Below, piece after piece: positions 42,423-50,152 of a stretch of DNA of 58,376 nt. Positions within the stretch are counted from its first letter, which is position 1. Each line of letters starts with the position of its first letter. A model generated the notes under the pieces. That model was not told the origin of the DNA. It saw only the letters and a program-made list of their open reading frames with translations, and did no database searches. The position numbers and the translations under genes were made by a program. The stretch is from Micromonospora avicenniae (lineage in GTDB: Bacteria; Actinomycetota; Actinomycetes; Mycobacteriales; Micromonosporaceae), in contig NZ_FTNF01000031.1 in the NCBI RefSeq assembly GCF_900156065.1, positions 1 through 58,376 on the forward strand, given 5' to 3'.

Positions 42423-43709
42423 TCAGGGGGTGAGGGTGGTGTAGATGTCGATGAGCTGGCTGGTCACCACGTCCGGGTGGAAGGTGCGCTCGTAGCGCGA
42501 GCGCGCGGCCGACGACAGTGCGGCGGCACCCGCCCGCGCCACCGGAAGGGCCGCTGCCAGCGCGGCCGCCTCGGGCGGCACCGCCCAACCGGCCTCGCCG
42601 GTGACGATGCCCGCCGGCACGGCGGACGTTCCGGAAACGGGTCCCGAGAGCGGCACGGAGCTGGCTGAACCGGTCGCGGCCGAGGCCTCCTGGGCCGAGC
42701 CGGTCCCGGCCGGTACCCGCGCGGTGTCCGCCCCGACCAGGTACGGGATGCCGCCCAGCGCGGTGCCGAGCACCGGCCGGCCACTCGCCAGCGCCTCAAT
42801 GATCACGGTGGGCAGCACGTCGTGCCACGTCGAGGTGGCGAGCACCACCGCGCTCGCCTCGAGCGCGGCGCGCACCCCGGCCCGGTCCAGCGTGCCGAGG
42901 TAGGTGACGTCCGACCGTTCGGCGGCCGCCGCCTCGACCAGCGGGCGCAGCTCGCCGTCACCGGCGATCCGCAGCGTGCCGAGCGTGCCGTCCGGGTGCC
43001 GGCGCCAGGCGTCCAGCAGCAGGTCCAGCCCCTTCTCCGGGGAGAGCCGGCCGAGAAAGAGGAAGCCGTCGCCGAGCGGCGCGGGCAGCCCCGGGTCCGG
43101 GATCCCATTCGGCTTGATCACGATCCGGTCGGCCGGGATGCCGTAGTCGCGCAGGTGCGCGGCGACCGCCGAGGTCAGCGCGACGTACCGATCCACCGAC
43201 CGCCAGGTGGGCCGGTGCACCGCCAGCGTGGTGGCCATCAGGGCGCTCTGCGCGCGGGAGTTCCGGTAGCAGCGGTGCACGATCGCCGGTACGCCCAGCG
43301 CCCGGCCCCGGCAGTCCTGGCAGATCATCCCGTCCCGGAAGTAGAGCCCGGAGGAGCAGACCTGCCGGTAGTTGTGCACGGTCTGCACCACCGGCACGCC
43401 GTGCTTGTGGGCGGTGCGCACCACCCAGGGCGAGAGCAGCGGGTACGGGTTGTGCAGGTGCAGCACGTCCGGGCGGTGCTCGGTGAGCAACCGGCTCAGT
43501 TCCTGCTGGGCCTGCGGCGCGTAGATCGGCGAGATCGGTAGCAGCGCCTTCGCCGCCTTCGACATCGAGGGGATCTCGTCGGAGCTGCGGATGAACGGCA
43601 GCACCTCCACGCCGGCCGCGGTGAGCTGGGCGATCTCCGCGTCGACGATCGTATTCTCCCCGGACGGCTGAGCCTGCCGGTACCGGTTGTGCGCCACCAC
43701 GATCTTCAC
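42423..43709 (-). CDS. GT4-family glycosyltransferase with an internal low-complexity insert
   Basis: 428 aa, ATG 43709. GT-B fold: N-terminal 'MKIVVAHNRYRQAQPSGEN', 'VLHLHNPYPLLSP', 'QTVHNYRQVCSSG', and four Cys (C118, C130, C133, C147) in a loop typical of this subfamily. The donor domain has 'GDGFLFLGRLSPEKGLDLLLDAW', and the E-x7-E motif is 'TVIIEALASGRPVL'. A 44-residue Ser/Gly/Ala/Pro stretch (about 327-370) splits the usual P-Y-L-V-G...G-E-A-G-W-A-V-P-P segment. It probably acts in exopolysaccharide or wall glycan assembly. Confidence 0.87.
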   Translation of the reverse strand: MKIVVAHNRYRQAQPSGENTIVDAEIAQLTAAGVEVLPFIRSSDEIPSMSKAAKALLPISPIYAPQAQQELSRLLTEHRPDVLHLHNPYPLLSPWVVRTAHKHGVPVVQTVHNYRQVCSSGLYFRDGMICQDCRGRALGVPAIVHRCYRNSRAQSALMATTLAVHRPTWRSVDRYVALTSAVAAHLRDYGIPADRIVIKPNGIPDPGLPAPLGDGFLFLGRLSPEKGLDLLLDAWRRHPDGTLGTLRIAGDGELRPLVEAAAAERSDVTYLGTLDRAGVRAALEASAVVLATSTWHDVLPTVIIEALASGRPVLGTALGGIPYLVGADTARVPAGTGSAQEASAATGSASSVPLSGPVSGTSAVPAGIVTGEAGWAVPPEAAALAAALPVARAGAAALSSAARSRYERTFHPDVVTSQLIDIYTTLTP

Positions 43710-43736
43710 TGAGCTCGCCCTTTGTTCGCGATTGCC

Positions 43737-43821
43737 GGACTCGCGAGCTCGCTCCTCGCGCTCACGGGGCCACCATCGTTCCCGACTGCGGGACTCGCAA
43801 GCTCGTTCCTCGCGCTCACGG
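43737..43821. repeat. Imperfect 31-bp direct repeat, period 54 bp
   Basis: GGACTCGC(G/A)AGCTCG(C/T)TCC... occurs at 43737-43767 and 43791-43821 with two mismatches, in the short divergent region before the Fpg-like gene. Each copy contains the inner palindrome CGAGCTCG or a near variant. It looks like a dispersed intergenic repeat. Confidence 0.75.
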
Positions 43822-43843
43822 AAAAGAAGGCTACCGTTGTCTG

Positions 43844-44704
43844 ATGCCCGAGCTACCGGAGGTTGAGGCGCTCGCGGGTTACCTGCGTCAGCGCGCGGTG
43901 GGGCGGCGGGTCGACCGGCTGGAGGTCGCCGCGATCAACGCCCTGAAGACGTACGATCCGCCGCCGACCGCCGCGACCGGCCGCACGGTGGTGGACGCGC
44001 GCCGGCACGGCAAGTTCCTGGACGTGGTCTTCGACGGCGACCTGCACCTGATGGTCCACCTGGCCCGGGCGGGGTGGCTGCACTACCGGGAGGCGTTCCC
44101 CAGCGCCGCCCCGCTGCGCCCCGGCAAGGGCCCGATCGCCGTGCGGGTACGCCTCGACGACGGTTCCGGCTTCGACCTGACCGAGGCCGGCACCCAGAAG
44201 AAGTTGGCCGCGTACCTGGTGACCGACCCGGCGGCGGTGCCCGGAGTGGCCAAGCTCGGCCCGGACGCGCTCACCGCCGACCTGCCCACGTTCACCGAGC
44301 GGCTGCGCAGCCGCCGGGGCCGGGTGAAGCTCGTGCTGACCGACCAGGCGGTGCTGGCCGGGGTGGGCAACGCGTACTCCGATGAGATCCTGCACGCCGC
44401 GAAGCTCTCGCCGTACGCGCTCACCGACCGGCTGACCGACGACCAGATCGCCACCCTGCACGCGGCCACCCGGCAGGTGCTCGGCGACGCGGTCGGCCGC
44501 TCGTTGGGGCAGCGGGCGGCGGAGCTCAAGGGTGAGAAGCGCTCCGGGTTGAAGGTGCACGCGCGTACCGGGCTGCCCTGCCCGGTTTGCGGCGACACCG
44601 TCCGGGAGGTCTCCTTCTCCGATTCGAGCCTCCAGTACTGCCCGACGTGCCAGACCGGCGGCAGGCCGCTCGCTGACCGACGGCTGTCCCGACTCGTACG
44701 GTGA
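43844..44704 (+). CDS. Fpg/Nei-family DNA glycosylase
   Basis: 286 aa. The N-terminus PELPEVE supplies catalytic P2 and E3; K57 sits in 'RRHGKFL'. The helix-two-turn-helix reads 'AVLAGVGNAYSDEILHAA', and the C-terminal zinc finger has C246, C249, C266 and C269. It removes oxidised bases by beta/delta elimination. 'TYDPPPTAATG' and the missing MutM-specific loops favour the actinobacterial Nei-like (MtuFpg2/Nei) branch, but the substrate is not decided here. Confidence 0.93.
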   Translation: MPELPEVEALAGYLRQRAVGRRVDRLEVAAINALKTYDPPPTAATGRTVVDARRHGKFLDVVFDGDLHLMVHLARAGWLHYREAFPSAAPLRPGKGPIAVRVRLDDGSGFDLTEAGTQKKLAAYLVTDPAAVPGVAKLGPDALTADLPTFTERLRSRRGRVKLVLTDQAVLAGVGNAYSDEILHAAKLSPYALTDRLTDDQIATLHAATRQVLGDAVGRSLGQRAAELKGEKRSGLKVHARTGLPCPVCGDTVREVSFSDSSLQYCPTCQTGGRPLADRRLSRLVR

Positions 44705-44937
44705 GTAACGACACTCGGGAGCTACGGAGCGGAATCGTCCGGAGAACGCGGAAGGTCCTGCTCCGGAGTTCCACCAACGGCACCATCCATCGGTATAGTG
44801 GCCCGGTCCCCGGCTTCTGATATGCGTGAAGCCGGCCAGATCCCGCCGGCACCAGCGGGGCGCGATGTCCTTCGGGTCCGGCGCCCGGCCCGGCCGGTCG
44901 TGGGAGACTGGGACGGTGGGCGACCCGGGTCCTCACG

Positions 44938-46542
44938 ATGAGTGAGCGGCCCGCGTCATGCGGGAGGACATGGGTTGAGGTGACGGCAAGCCTCCAGCGC
45001 CCGGTAACCAACACAGGCCGGAGCGAACTCGTGCGGCACGTCGACAGCTTCGAGATCCAGCCGCCGACGCCGCCGTCGCACAACGGCGTTCCCCGGTCGG
45101 CGTGGGCCCGGGCCCGCCGGCGCGTTTCCCGCTGGCACCGTCCCTACATCGCCATCCTCCTGCTGCTCGACTTCGCGGCCGCCGCGTTCGCCAGCTTCAC
45201 CGCGATCCACACCTTCGACCAGGCGCGGTCGGGCTTCTACAACGCCCAGGAGAACCCGACCTGGTTCTTCACGGTGGCGTTCGTGCTGCTGCCGCTGGGC
45301 TGGGTGCTGATCCTCTGGGGCAACCGGGCGTACGACCGGCGCTACCTCGGCCTCGGGCCGGACGAGTTCAAGCGGGTGATCCGGGCCGGCGTCGCGGTCG
45401 CCGCCACGGTCTCCTTCCTCGCCTTCGCCACGGTGACGCAGCTCTCTCGTTGGACCGTCGGCACCGCCCTGCTCGGTGCCCTGCTGCTCATCCTGCTCGG
45501 CCGTAGCCTCGCCCGGTTCGTGCTGCACGTCATCCGGCGCAACATCGGCCAGGGCGGTCACCGGATGATCCTGGTCGGCACCCTGCCGGAGTGCCTGGAG
45601 GTGCACCGGGCGGTCACCCGGAACCCGGCGGCCGGTCTGGTGCCGGTCGCCATCCACCTCACGGACGGGTACACGGCCGCCCGCGGGATCGAGACTCCGG
45701 TCCCGGTCTACACGGGTCGCGACGTGCTCGCTTTGGTGCGGGAGGTCGGCGGGGATACCATCGCCGTGTGCGGCTCGGCCAGCGCCGAGCCGGGCGAGCT
45801 GCGCCGCCTCGCCTGGCAGCTGGAGGGTTCCGGCGTCGACCTGGTGGTCGCCCCGCAGCTCACGGACATCGCCGGCCCTCGGGTGCACATCCGCCCGATC
45901 GAGGGACTGCCGCTGCTGCACGTCGAGGAACCGACCCTGTCCGGGCCGGCGCTGCTGGCCAAGAACCTGCTGGACCGGTTGGCCGCCGGGCTCGGGCTGC
46001 TGCTGCTGATCCCGGTCTTCGTCGCCATCGCCGTGGCGATCAAGATCTCCGACTCGGGACCGGTCTTCTTCCGGCAGCCCCGGGTGGGCCACGAGGGCCG
46101 CACGTTCCGGGTGTGGAAGTTCCGGACCATGTACGTCGACGCCGAGGAGCGGCTGGCCAGCCTGGTCGACCAGAACGAGACCGACGGCATGCTCTTCAAG
46201 ATGAAGGAGGACCCCCGGGTCTTCCCGGTGGGCCGCTTCCTGCGCGCCTCCTCGCTGGACGAGCTGCCGCAGCTGATCAACGTGCTCTGGGGGGAGATGT
46301 CGCTGGTCGGGCCGCGTCCGCTACCGGCCGACGACGGCGACTTCCTGGGCGACGTCCGCCGGCGGCTGCTGGTGCGGCCCGGCATGACCGGGCTCTGGCA
46401 GGTCTCCGGCCGCTCCGACCTCTCCTGGGACGAGGCGGTCCGGCTCGACCTCTACTACGTCGACAACTGGTCGCTCGCGTACGACCTGAGCATCCTCTGG
46501 CGCACCGTCGGCGTGGTGCTCGCCCGCAAGGGCGCGTACTGA
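44938..46542 (+). CDS. Polyprenyl glycosylphosphotransferase (WbaP/ExoY-type sugar transferase)
   Basis: 534 aa from ATG 44938; GTG 44980 is an in-frame alternative. Four N-terminal membrane helices (about 65-200), a Rossmann-like CoA-binding domain (200-330, 'MILVGTLPECLEVHRAV'), a fifth re-entrant helix (345-370) and the C-terminal catalytic domain: 'GPVFFRQPRVGHEGRTFRVWKFRTM', 'LRASSLDELPQLINVLWGEMSLVGPRPLP' and 'RPGMTGLWQVSGRSDLSWDE'. It starts exopolysaccharide units by moving sugar-1-phosphate onto undecaprenyl phosphate. A TATAGT hexamer at 44794-44799 may be its -10. Confidence 0.9.
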   Translation: MSERPASCGRTWVEVTASLQRPVTNTGRSELVRHVDSFEIQPPTPPSHNGVPRSAWARARRRVSRWHRPYIAILLLLDFAAAAFASFTAIHTFDQARSGFYNAQENPTWFFTVAFVLLPLGWVLILWGNRAYDRRYLGLGPDEFKRVIRAGVAVAATVSFLAFATVTQLSRWTVGTALLGALLLILLGRSLARFVLHVIRRNIGQGGHRMILVGTLPECLEVHRAVTRNPAAGLVPVAIHLTDGYTAARGIETPVPVYTGRDVLALVREVGGDTIAVCGSASAEPGELRRLAWQLEGSGVDLVVAPQLTDIAGPRVHIRPIEGLPLLHVEEPTLSGPALLAKNLLDRLAAGLGLLLLIPVFVAIAVAIKISDSGPVFFRQPRVGHEGRTFRVWKFRTMYVDAEERLASLVDQNETDGMLFKMKEDPRVFPVGRFLRASSLDELPQLINVLWGEMSLVGPRPLPADDGDFLGDVRRRLLVRPGMTGLWQVSGRSDLSWDEAVRLDLYYVDNWSLAYDLSILWRTVGVVLARKGAY

Positions 46543-46581
46543 CCCCTTGGCGGCAGGGCCCGGAGCCGACAGGATCTGGGC

Positions 46582-47808
46582 GTGGGTGGCAACGTCTCGG
46601 CCGTCTTCGCCGTCGTCTTTCTGGTCAGCGCGCTCGCTGCGGCCCTGTTCGCGGTGGGCCGGCTGCGTGCGCGCCGGGGCATCGCCACCGCCACCCAGCG
46701 GGCCACCTACGAGGTGCTGCACACCGCTGGGCTGGCCGCTGAGCCGTTGCGCGCGGGGTTGAGTGCGGCGGGCGCGGCGAAGTCCGTACGCCATCTTCGG
46801 GCCCTGGTGGGTGCACCCGGGTTGGCGCTCACCGACCGGAACGAGCTGCTCGCGCTCGACGGGCGGGGTGCCCACCACGGCGAGCAGCTGCTGGCCGCGG
46901 CGCGGCGGGCTGTGACATCGGCCCGGTCCACGGTCCTGGGCGAGTCGGAGCTGCAGTGCGACCGGGTGGACTGCCCGGTACGGGGCGCGGTGGTCGCTCC
47001 GCTGACGGGCGCGGACGGCGAGTCCGTCGGCGCCCTGCTGGCGATCGCCGACGGGCCGCCGGCACCCGGCCTGGTGCAGGCGACCCTGGAGACCGCGCAC
47101 TGGGCCGGCAACCAGCTCGCTCTGGCGGAGCTGGACTCGTCCCGGGAGCGGCTGGCCCGGGCCGAGATCCGCGCGCTGCGGGCCCAGATCAGCCCGCACT
47201 TCATCTACAACGCGTTGACCGCGATCGGCTCGTTCGTCCGCACCGACCCGGAGCGGGCCCGCGAGCTGATCCTGGAGTTCGCCGAGTTCACCAGGTACTC
47301 GTTCCGGGCGCACGGTGAGTTCACCACGCTGGCCGAGGAGCTGCGCTCGATCGACCGCTATCTGATCATCGAGCGGGCCCGGTTCGGCGACCGGCTCCAG
47401 GTGCGCCTGCAGATCGCCCCCGAGGTGCTGCCGGTGACCCTGCCGTTCCTCTGCCTGCAACCGTTGGTCGAGAACGCGGTCCGGCACGGGTTGTCCCGCA
47501 AGCCCGGCACGGGCATGGTGAGCATCGAGGCCCGGGACGCCGGTGCCGAGTGCCACATCACGGTGGAGGACGACGGGGTGGGAATGGATCCGGCCACGCT
47601 GACCACCGGCATCGCCGAGCTGGCCCGCAGCACCGGCGACCCGGGGGAGGATTCCGGCCAGCACGTCGGGCTCTCGAACGTGGACGAGCGGCTCCGCTCG
47701 GTCTTCGGGGACGGCTTCGGGCTGGTCGTGGAGACCGGGCTCGGCTCGGGCACGCGGGTGAGCATGCGGATTCCGAAGTTCCACCCCGGGGTACGGGCGG
47801 GCTCGTGA
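46582..47808 (+). CDS. LytS/BtsS-type sensor histidine kinase
   Basis: 408 aa. One N-terminal membrane helix (4-26), a GAF-like domain (about 45-185), then a HisKA_7TM/His_kinase domain with phospho-acceptor H206 in 'QISPHFIYNAL', and an HATPase with 'LVENAVRHGL' and 'DDGVGM'. The stop overlaps the response regulator start as GTGA. With only one membrane helix it probably senses an internal or membrane signal. E. coli relatives BtsS/YpdA sense pyruvate; the nearby SSS symporters fit that picture. Confidence 0.92.
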   Translation: MGGNVSAVFAVVFLVSALAAALFAVGRLRARRGIATATQRATYEVLHTAGLAAEPLRAGLSAAGAAKSVRHLRALVGAPGLALTDRNELLALDGRGAHHGEQLLAAARRAVTSARSTVLGESELQCDRVDCPVRGAVVAPLTGADGESVGALLAIADGPPAPGLVQATLETAHWAGNQLALAELDSSRERLARAEIRALRAQISPHFIYNALTAIGSFVRTDPERARELILEFAEFTRYSFRAHGEFTTLAEELRSIDRYLIIERARFGDRLQVRLQIAPEVLPVTLPFLCLQPLVENAVRHGLSRKPGTGMVSIEARDAGAECHITVEDDGVGMDPATLTTGIAELARSTGDPGEDSGQHVGLSNVDERLRSVFGDGFGLVVETGLGSGTRVSMRIPKFHPGVRAGS

Positions 47809-48605
47809 CCGAGCGGAGCGAGCAGGCCGGCCGGGTCGGCGCGGTGAACCCGTCGGGGTTTCTCCGGGTGCTGGCGGTGGACGACGAGCCCCCGGCGCTG
47901 GACGAGCTGGCGTACCACCTGCGGGCCGACCCGCGGGTGGCCCGGCTGCACACCGCCGGTGACGCGACGGAGGCGCTCCGGCTGCTCCGCGACGGCGACG
48001 TGGACGTGGTGTTCCTGGACATCAGGATGCCCGGACTGGACGGGATGGAGCTGGCCCGGGTGCTGCGCCGGTTCGCCCGACCGCCGGCGATCGTCTTCGT
48101 CACCGCGTACGACGACGGCGCGGTCGACGCGTTCGACCTGGGCGCCACCGACTACGTGCGCAAGCCGGTACGCGCCGACCGGTTGGCCGAGTCGCTGCGC
48201 CGGGTGATCGGTTCGCGGGTGGTGCCGTCGCACCCGGCGGCGCTGGCCCGGGCCGAGGAGGATCCGACCATCCCGATCGAGCTGGCCGGTACGACCCGGA
48301 TGCTGCCGCGGTCGGCGGTGCGCTGGGTGGAGGCGCAGGGGGATTACGCCCGGCTGCACACGGCGGACGGCTCACACCTGGTCCGCGTCTCGCTGGCCAC
48401 CCTCGCGGAACGCTGGGCGGACGCGGGGTTCGTGCGGATCCACCGGTCGTACCTGGTGCAGTTGAAGCTGATCGCCGAGTTGCGGTTGGTGAACTCCGGC
48501 TACGTGGTGGTCATCGACGGCACGGAGCTGCCGGTCAGCCGCCGGCACACCCGGGAGCTGAAGGACAAGCTGGTTCGCGCGGCGAAGCAGGACTGGAACC
48601 GCTGA
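47805..48605 (+). CDS. LytTR-family response regulator
   Basis: 266 aa from GTG 47805, coupled to the kinase. Receiver domain: D26/D27 acidic pair, phospho-acceptor D72 in 'VVFLDIRMPGLDG', K120 in 'YVRKPVR'. LytTR DNA-binding domain at about 155-265: 'RWVEAQGDYARLHTADGSHLVRVSLATLAERW', 'FVRIHRSYLVQL', 'GTELPVSRRHTRELKDKL'. It should activate target promoters with direct-repeat sites; likely targets are the symporter genes downstream (inference from order, no site identified). Confidence 0.93.
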   Translation: MTERSEQAGRVGAVNPSGFLRVLAVDDEPPALDELAYHLRADPRVARLHTAGDATEALRLLRDGDVDVVFLDIRMPGLDGMELARVLRRFARPPAIVFVTAYDDGAVDAFDLGATDYVRKPVRADRLAESLRRVIGSRVVPSHPAALARAEEDPTIPIELAGTTRMLPRSAVRWVEAQGDYARLHTADGSHLVRVSLATLAERWADAGFVRIHRSYLVQLKLIAELRLVNSGYVVVIDGTELPVSRRHTRELKDKLVRAAKQDWNR

Positions 48606-48806
48606 CCGCCGCGCCCGAGCCGCCGGCCCCGGCGGAGCGTCCGCCACGCCGTGCGGCCGGGCCGGGAGCGAGCGGGAGGTCGTGCCCCTCGAGGGTGATC
48701 GACTCGGCTTCGTGAAGTCCGGGTGTCCGCCTGCTCGTGACGCCGGGCATGCGTGGAGGTTCGAGCGAATCAAGCGTGAGTCGCCTAGCGGCGCGGGAAT
48801 GAAGGC

Positions 48807-48833
48807 GGCCTGCCGTACACTGTACGACAGGCC
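48807..48833. promoter_or_regulatory. 27-bp operator-like palindrome upstream of DUF5701 gene
   Basis: Arms of 13 bp (48807-48819 and 48821-48833, 12 of 13 matched) around one base, containing a -10-like TACACT (48816-48821). It ends 23 bp before the GTG start, where a TetR- or MarR-type repressor would block the promoter. Confidence 0.5.
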
Positions 48834-48855
48834 GTACGACTTCGAGGAGGACGCC

Positions 48856-49518
48856 GTGACCGACGCCCCGTACGACGCCGCAACCGAGTTCGACCGCCAG
48901 GTGCAGCGCCTGGTGGAACTCGGCTATCCCAAGCTGGCCGGAACGGCCGAGGACGACTTCCGGGACCTGGTCGCCCCGCTGCGGGCGGCCGCCGTCATCG
49001 GCACGGCCGGGCTGCCGGCCCCCACCGCGGCCCGGGTTCCGTTCCTGCTGGTGGTCACCCGCGACCTGATCCCGGTGGAGGAACGCCTGCCGCTCACCAC
49101 GCTGGCCGGCAAGCGCAAGCCCGGCTTCCTCGATCGCCACTACGCCGACGGCGACCTGGCCCGCTTCGACCCGATCAAGGAGTTGGAGGTGCCGGCCGGG
49201 CCGGCGTACCTGCTCTTCGACGTCGACCGCGGGGAGGAGACGCTGAACCTGCCCCCCTCGTCGGCGATGGAGAGCATCACCGGCCAGGGCCGGCTGCCGC
49301 TCACCATCGACGAGGGGATCGCCTTCGTCACGCTGCACCCCGCCGCACTGGAGAAGAACAAGTGCTTCTCGCTGGTCGGGTCACGTAGCGGGGACAAGCG
49401 GGTGCCGGCGCTCTGGATCAGCCAGGGCGCGCCGAAGCTCGGCTGGTGCTGGTACGGCAACCCGCACACCTGGCTCGGCTCCGCCTCCGCACGACCGGAC
49501 CGCGTCGGCCTGTCCTGA
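48856..49518 (+). CDS. DUF5701-family protein
   Basis: 220 aa from GTG 48856 with GAGGAGG at good distance. It has the actinobacterial pattern 'FDRQVQRLVELGYPKLAGTAEDDF', 'VPFLLVVTRDLIPVEERLPL', 'AYLLFDVDRGEETLNLPPS', 'RLPLTIDEGIAFVTLHPAALEKNKCFSLVGSR' and 'VPALWISQGAPKLGWCWYGNPHTWLG'. I recall this family as DUF5701, without known function. It is soluble, with no membrane segments. Its own palindromic promoter suggests separate control from the two-component genes. Confidence 0.72.
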   Translation: MTDAPYDAATEFDRQVQRLVELGYPKLAGTAEDDFRDLVAPLRAAAVIGTAGLPAPTAARVPFLLVVTRDLIPVEERLPLTTLAGKRKPGFLDRHYADGDLARFDPIKELEVPAGPAYLLFDVDRGEETLNLPPSSAMESITGQGRLPLTIDEGIAFVTLHPAALEKNKCFSLVGSRSGDKRVPALWISQGAPKLGWCWYGNPHTWLGSASARPDRVGLS

Positions 49519-49551
49519 CCCCGCGGGCCCTCCACAGCGTTCTCCACCGGG

Positions 49552-49591
49552 TTATCCACAGGGGTGACCCGTAATCCACAGGTTATGCACA
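49552..49591. promoter_or_regulatory. Cluster of DnaA-box-like 9-mers
   Basis: TTATCCACA (49552-49560), TAATCCACA (49572-49580) and TTATGCACA (49583-49591) lie on one strand within 40 bp; the first and third match the TTATNCACA consensus exactly and the second at eight of nine. A weaker copy (CCCTCCACA) starts at 49528. Confidence 0.55.
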
Positions 49592-49692
49592 ACTCCTCCC
49601 GGAGGAATCCGGGTGTGCCTCCGCCCTGCGCCAACCGGGGCACTCGACCACCGTGCTCTTGACAATCCCATCGAACCAACGAGACTGCCGGG

Positions 49693-50151
49693 GTGTCCGC
49701 CATCGACGATCGCGCGTCGACACCCGGTGCCGAAGGACGACCGGAAGCCCCGGTGCAGTCCGCCGTCGGCGGCCGGTCGGTCCCGCAACCAAGGACGCGG
49801 ATCGTGCTGGCCGACGTGTCCGGCCGCGACAACCGGGGCGACCGGACCCGCGCCGAACTAGCCCAGCAGACCCGGGTCGGTGAGGCGCTCGTCCGGGGGC
49901 TGGTGCGGGCACAGCTCGCCCTGGCGCTGCGGCTCTCCCTGGTCGTGGTGATCGGGCTCGGCGGCCTGCCCTGGCTGTTCGCCATCGCGCCCTCGGTCAG
50001 CCGGGTCACCGTGCTCGGGGTGAAGCTGCCCTGGCTGCTGCTCGGGGTGGCGAGCTTTCCGTTCCTGATCGGGGTGGGCTGGGCGTACGTGCGGCTGGCC
50101 GAACGCAACGAGCAGGACTTCACCGACCTGGTCCAGCGGCCGGAGCGTTGA
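49693..50151 (+). CDS. DUF485-like small membrane protein preceding an SSS symporter
   Basis: 152 aa from GTG 49693. A disordered N-terminal 75 residues precede two membrane helices (about 80-98 and 110-130). This is the position and size of DUF485/YjcH proteins that sit before ActP-type symporters; the sequence match is weaker than that of the 55129 gene. It ends one base before the symporter start, so the pair is coupled. Confidence 0.72.
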   Translation: MSAIDDRASTPGAEGRPEAPVQSAVGGRSVPQPRTRIVLADVSGRDNRGDRTRAELAQQTRVGEALVRGLVRAQLALALRLSLVVVIGLGGLPWLFAIAPSVSRVTVLGVKLPWLLLGVASFPFLIGVGWAYVRLAERNEQDFTDLVQRPER

Positions 50152-50152
50152 G

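Noticed and set aside
49519..49692. Chromosomal origin of replication
   Set aside because: Only three or four DnaA-box-like sites in 174 bp, no AT-rich unwinding element and no dnaA/dnaN neighbours.
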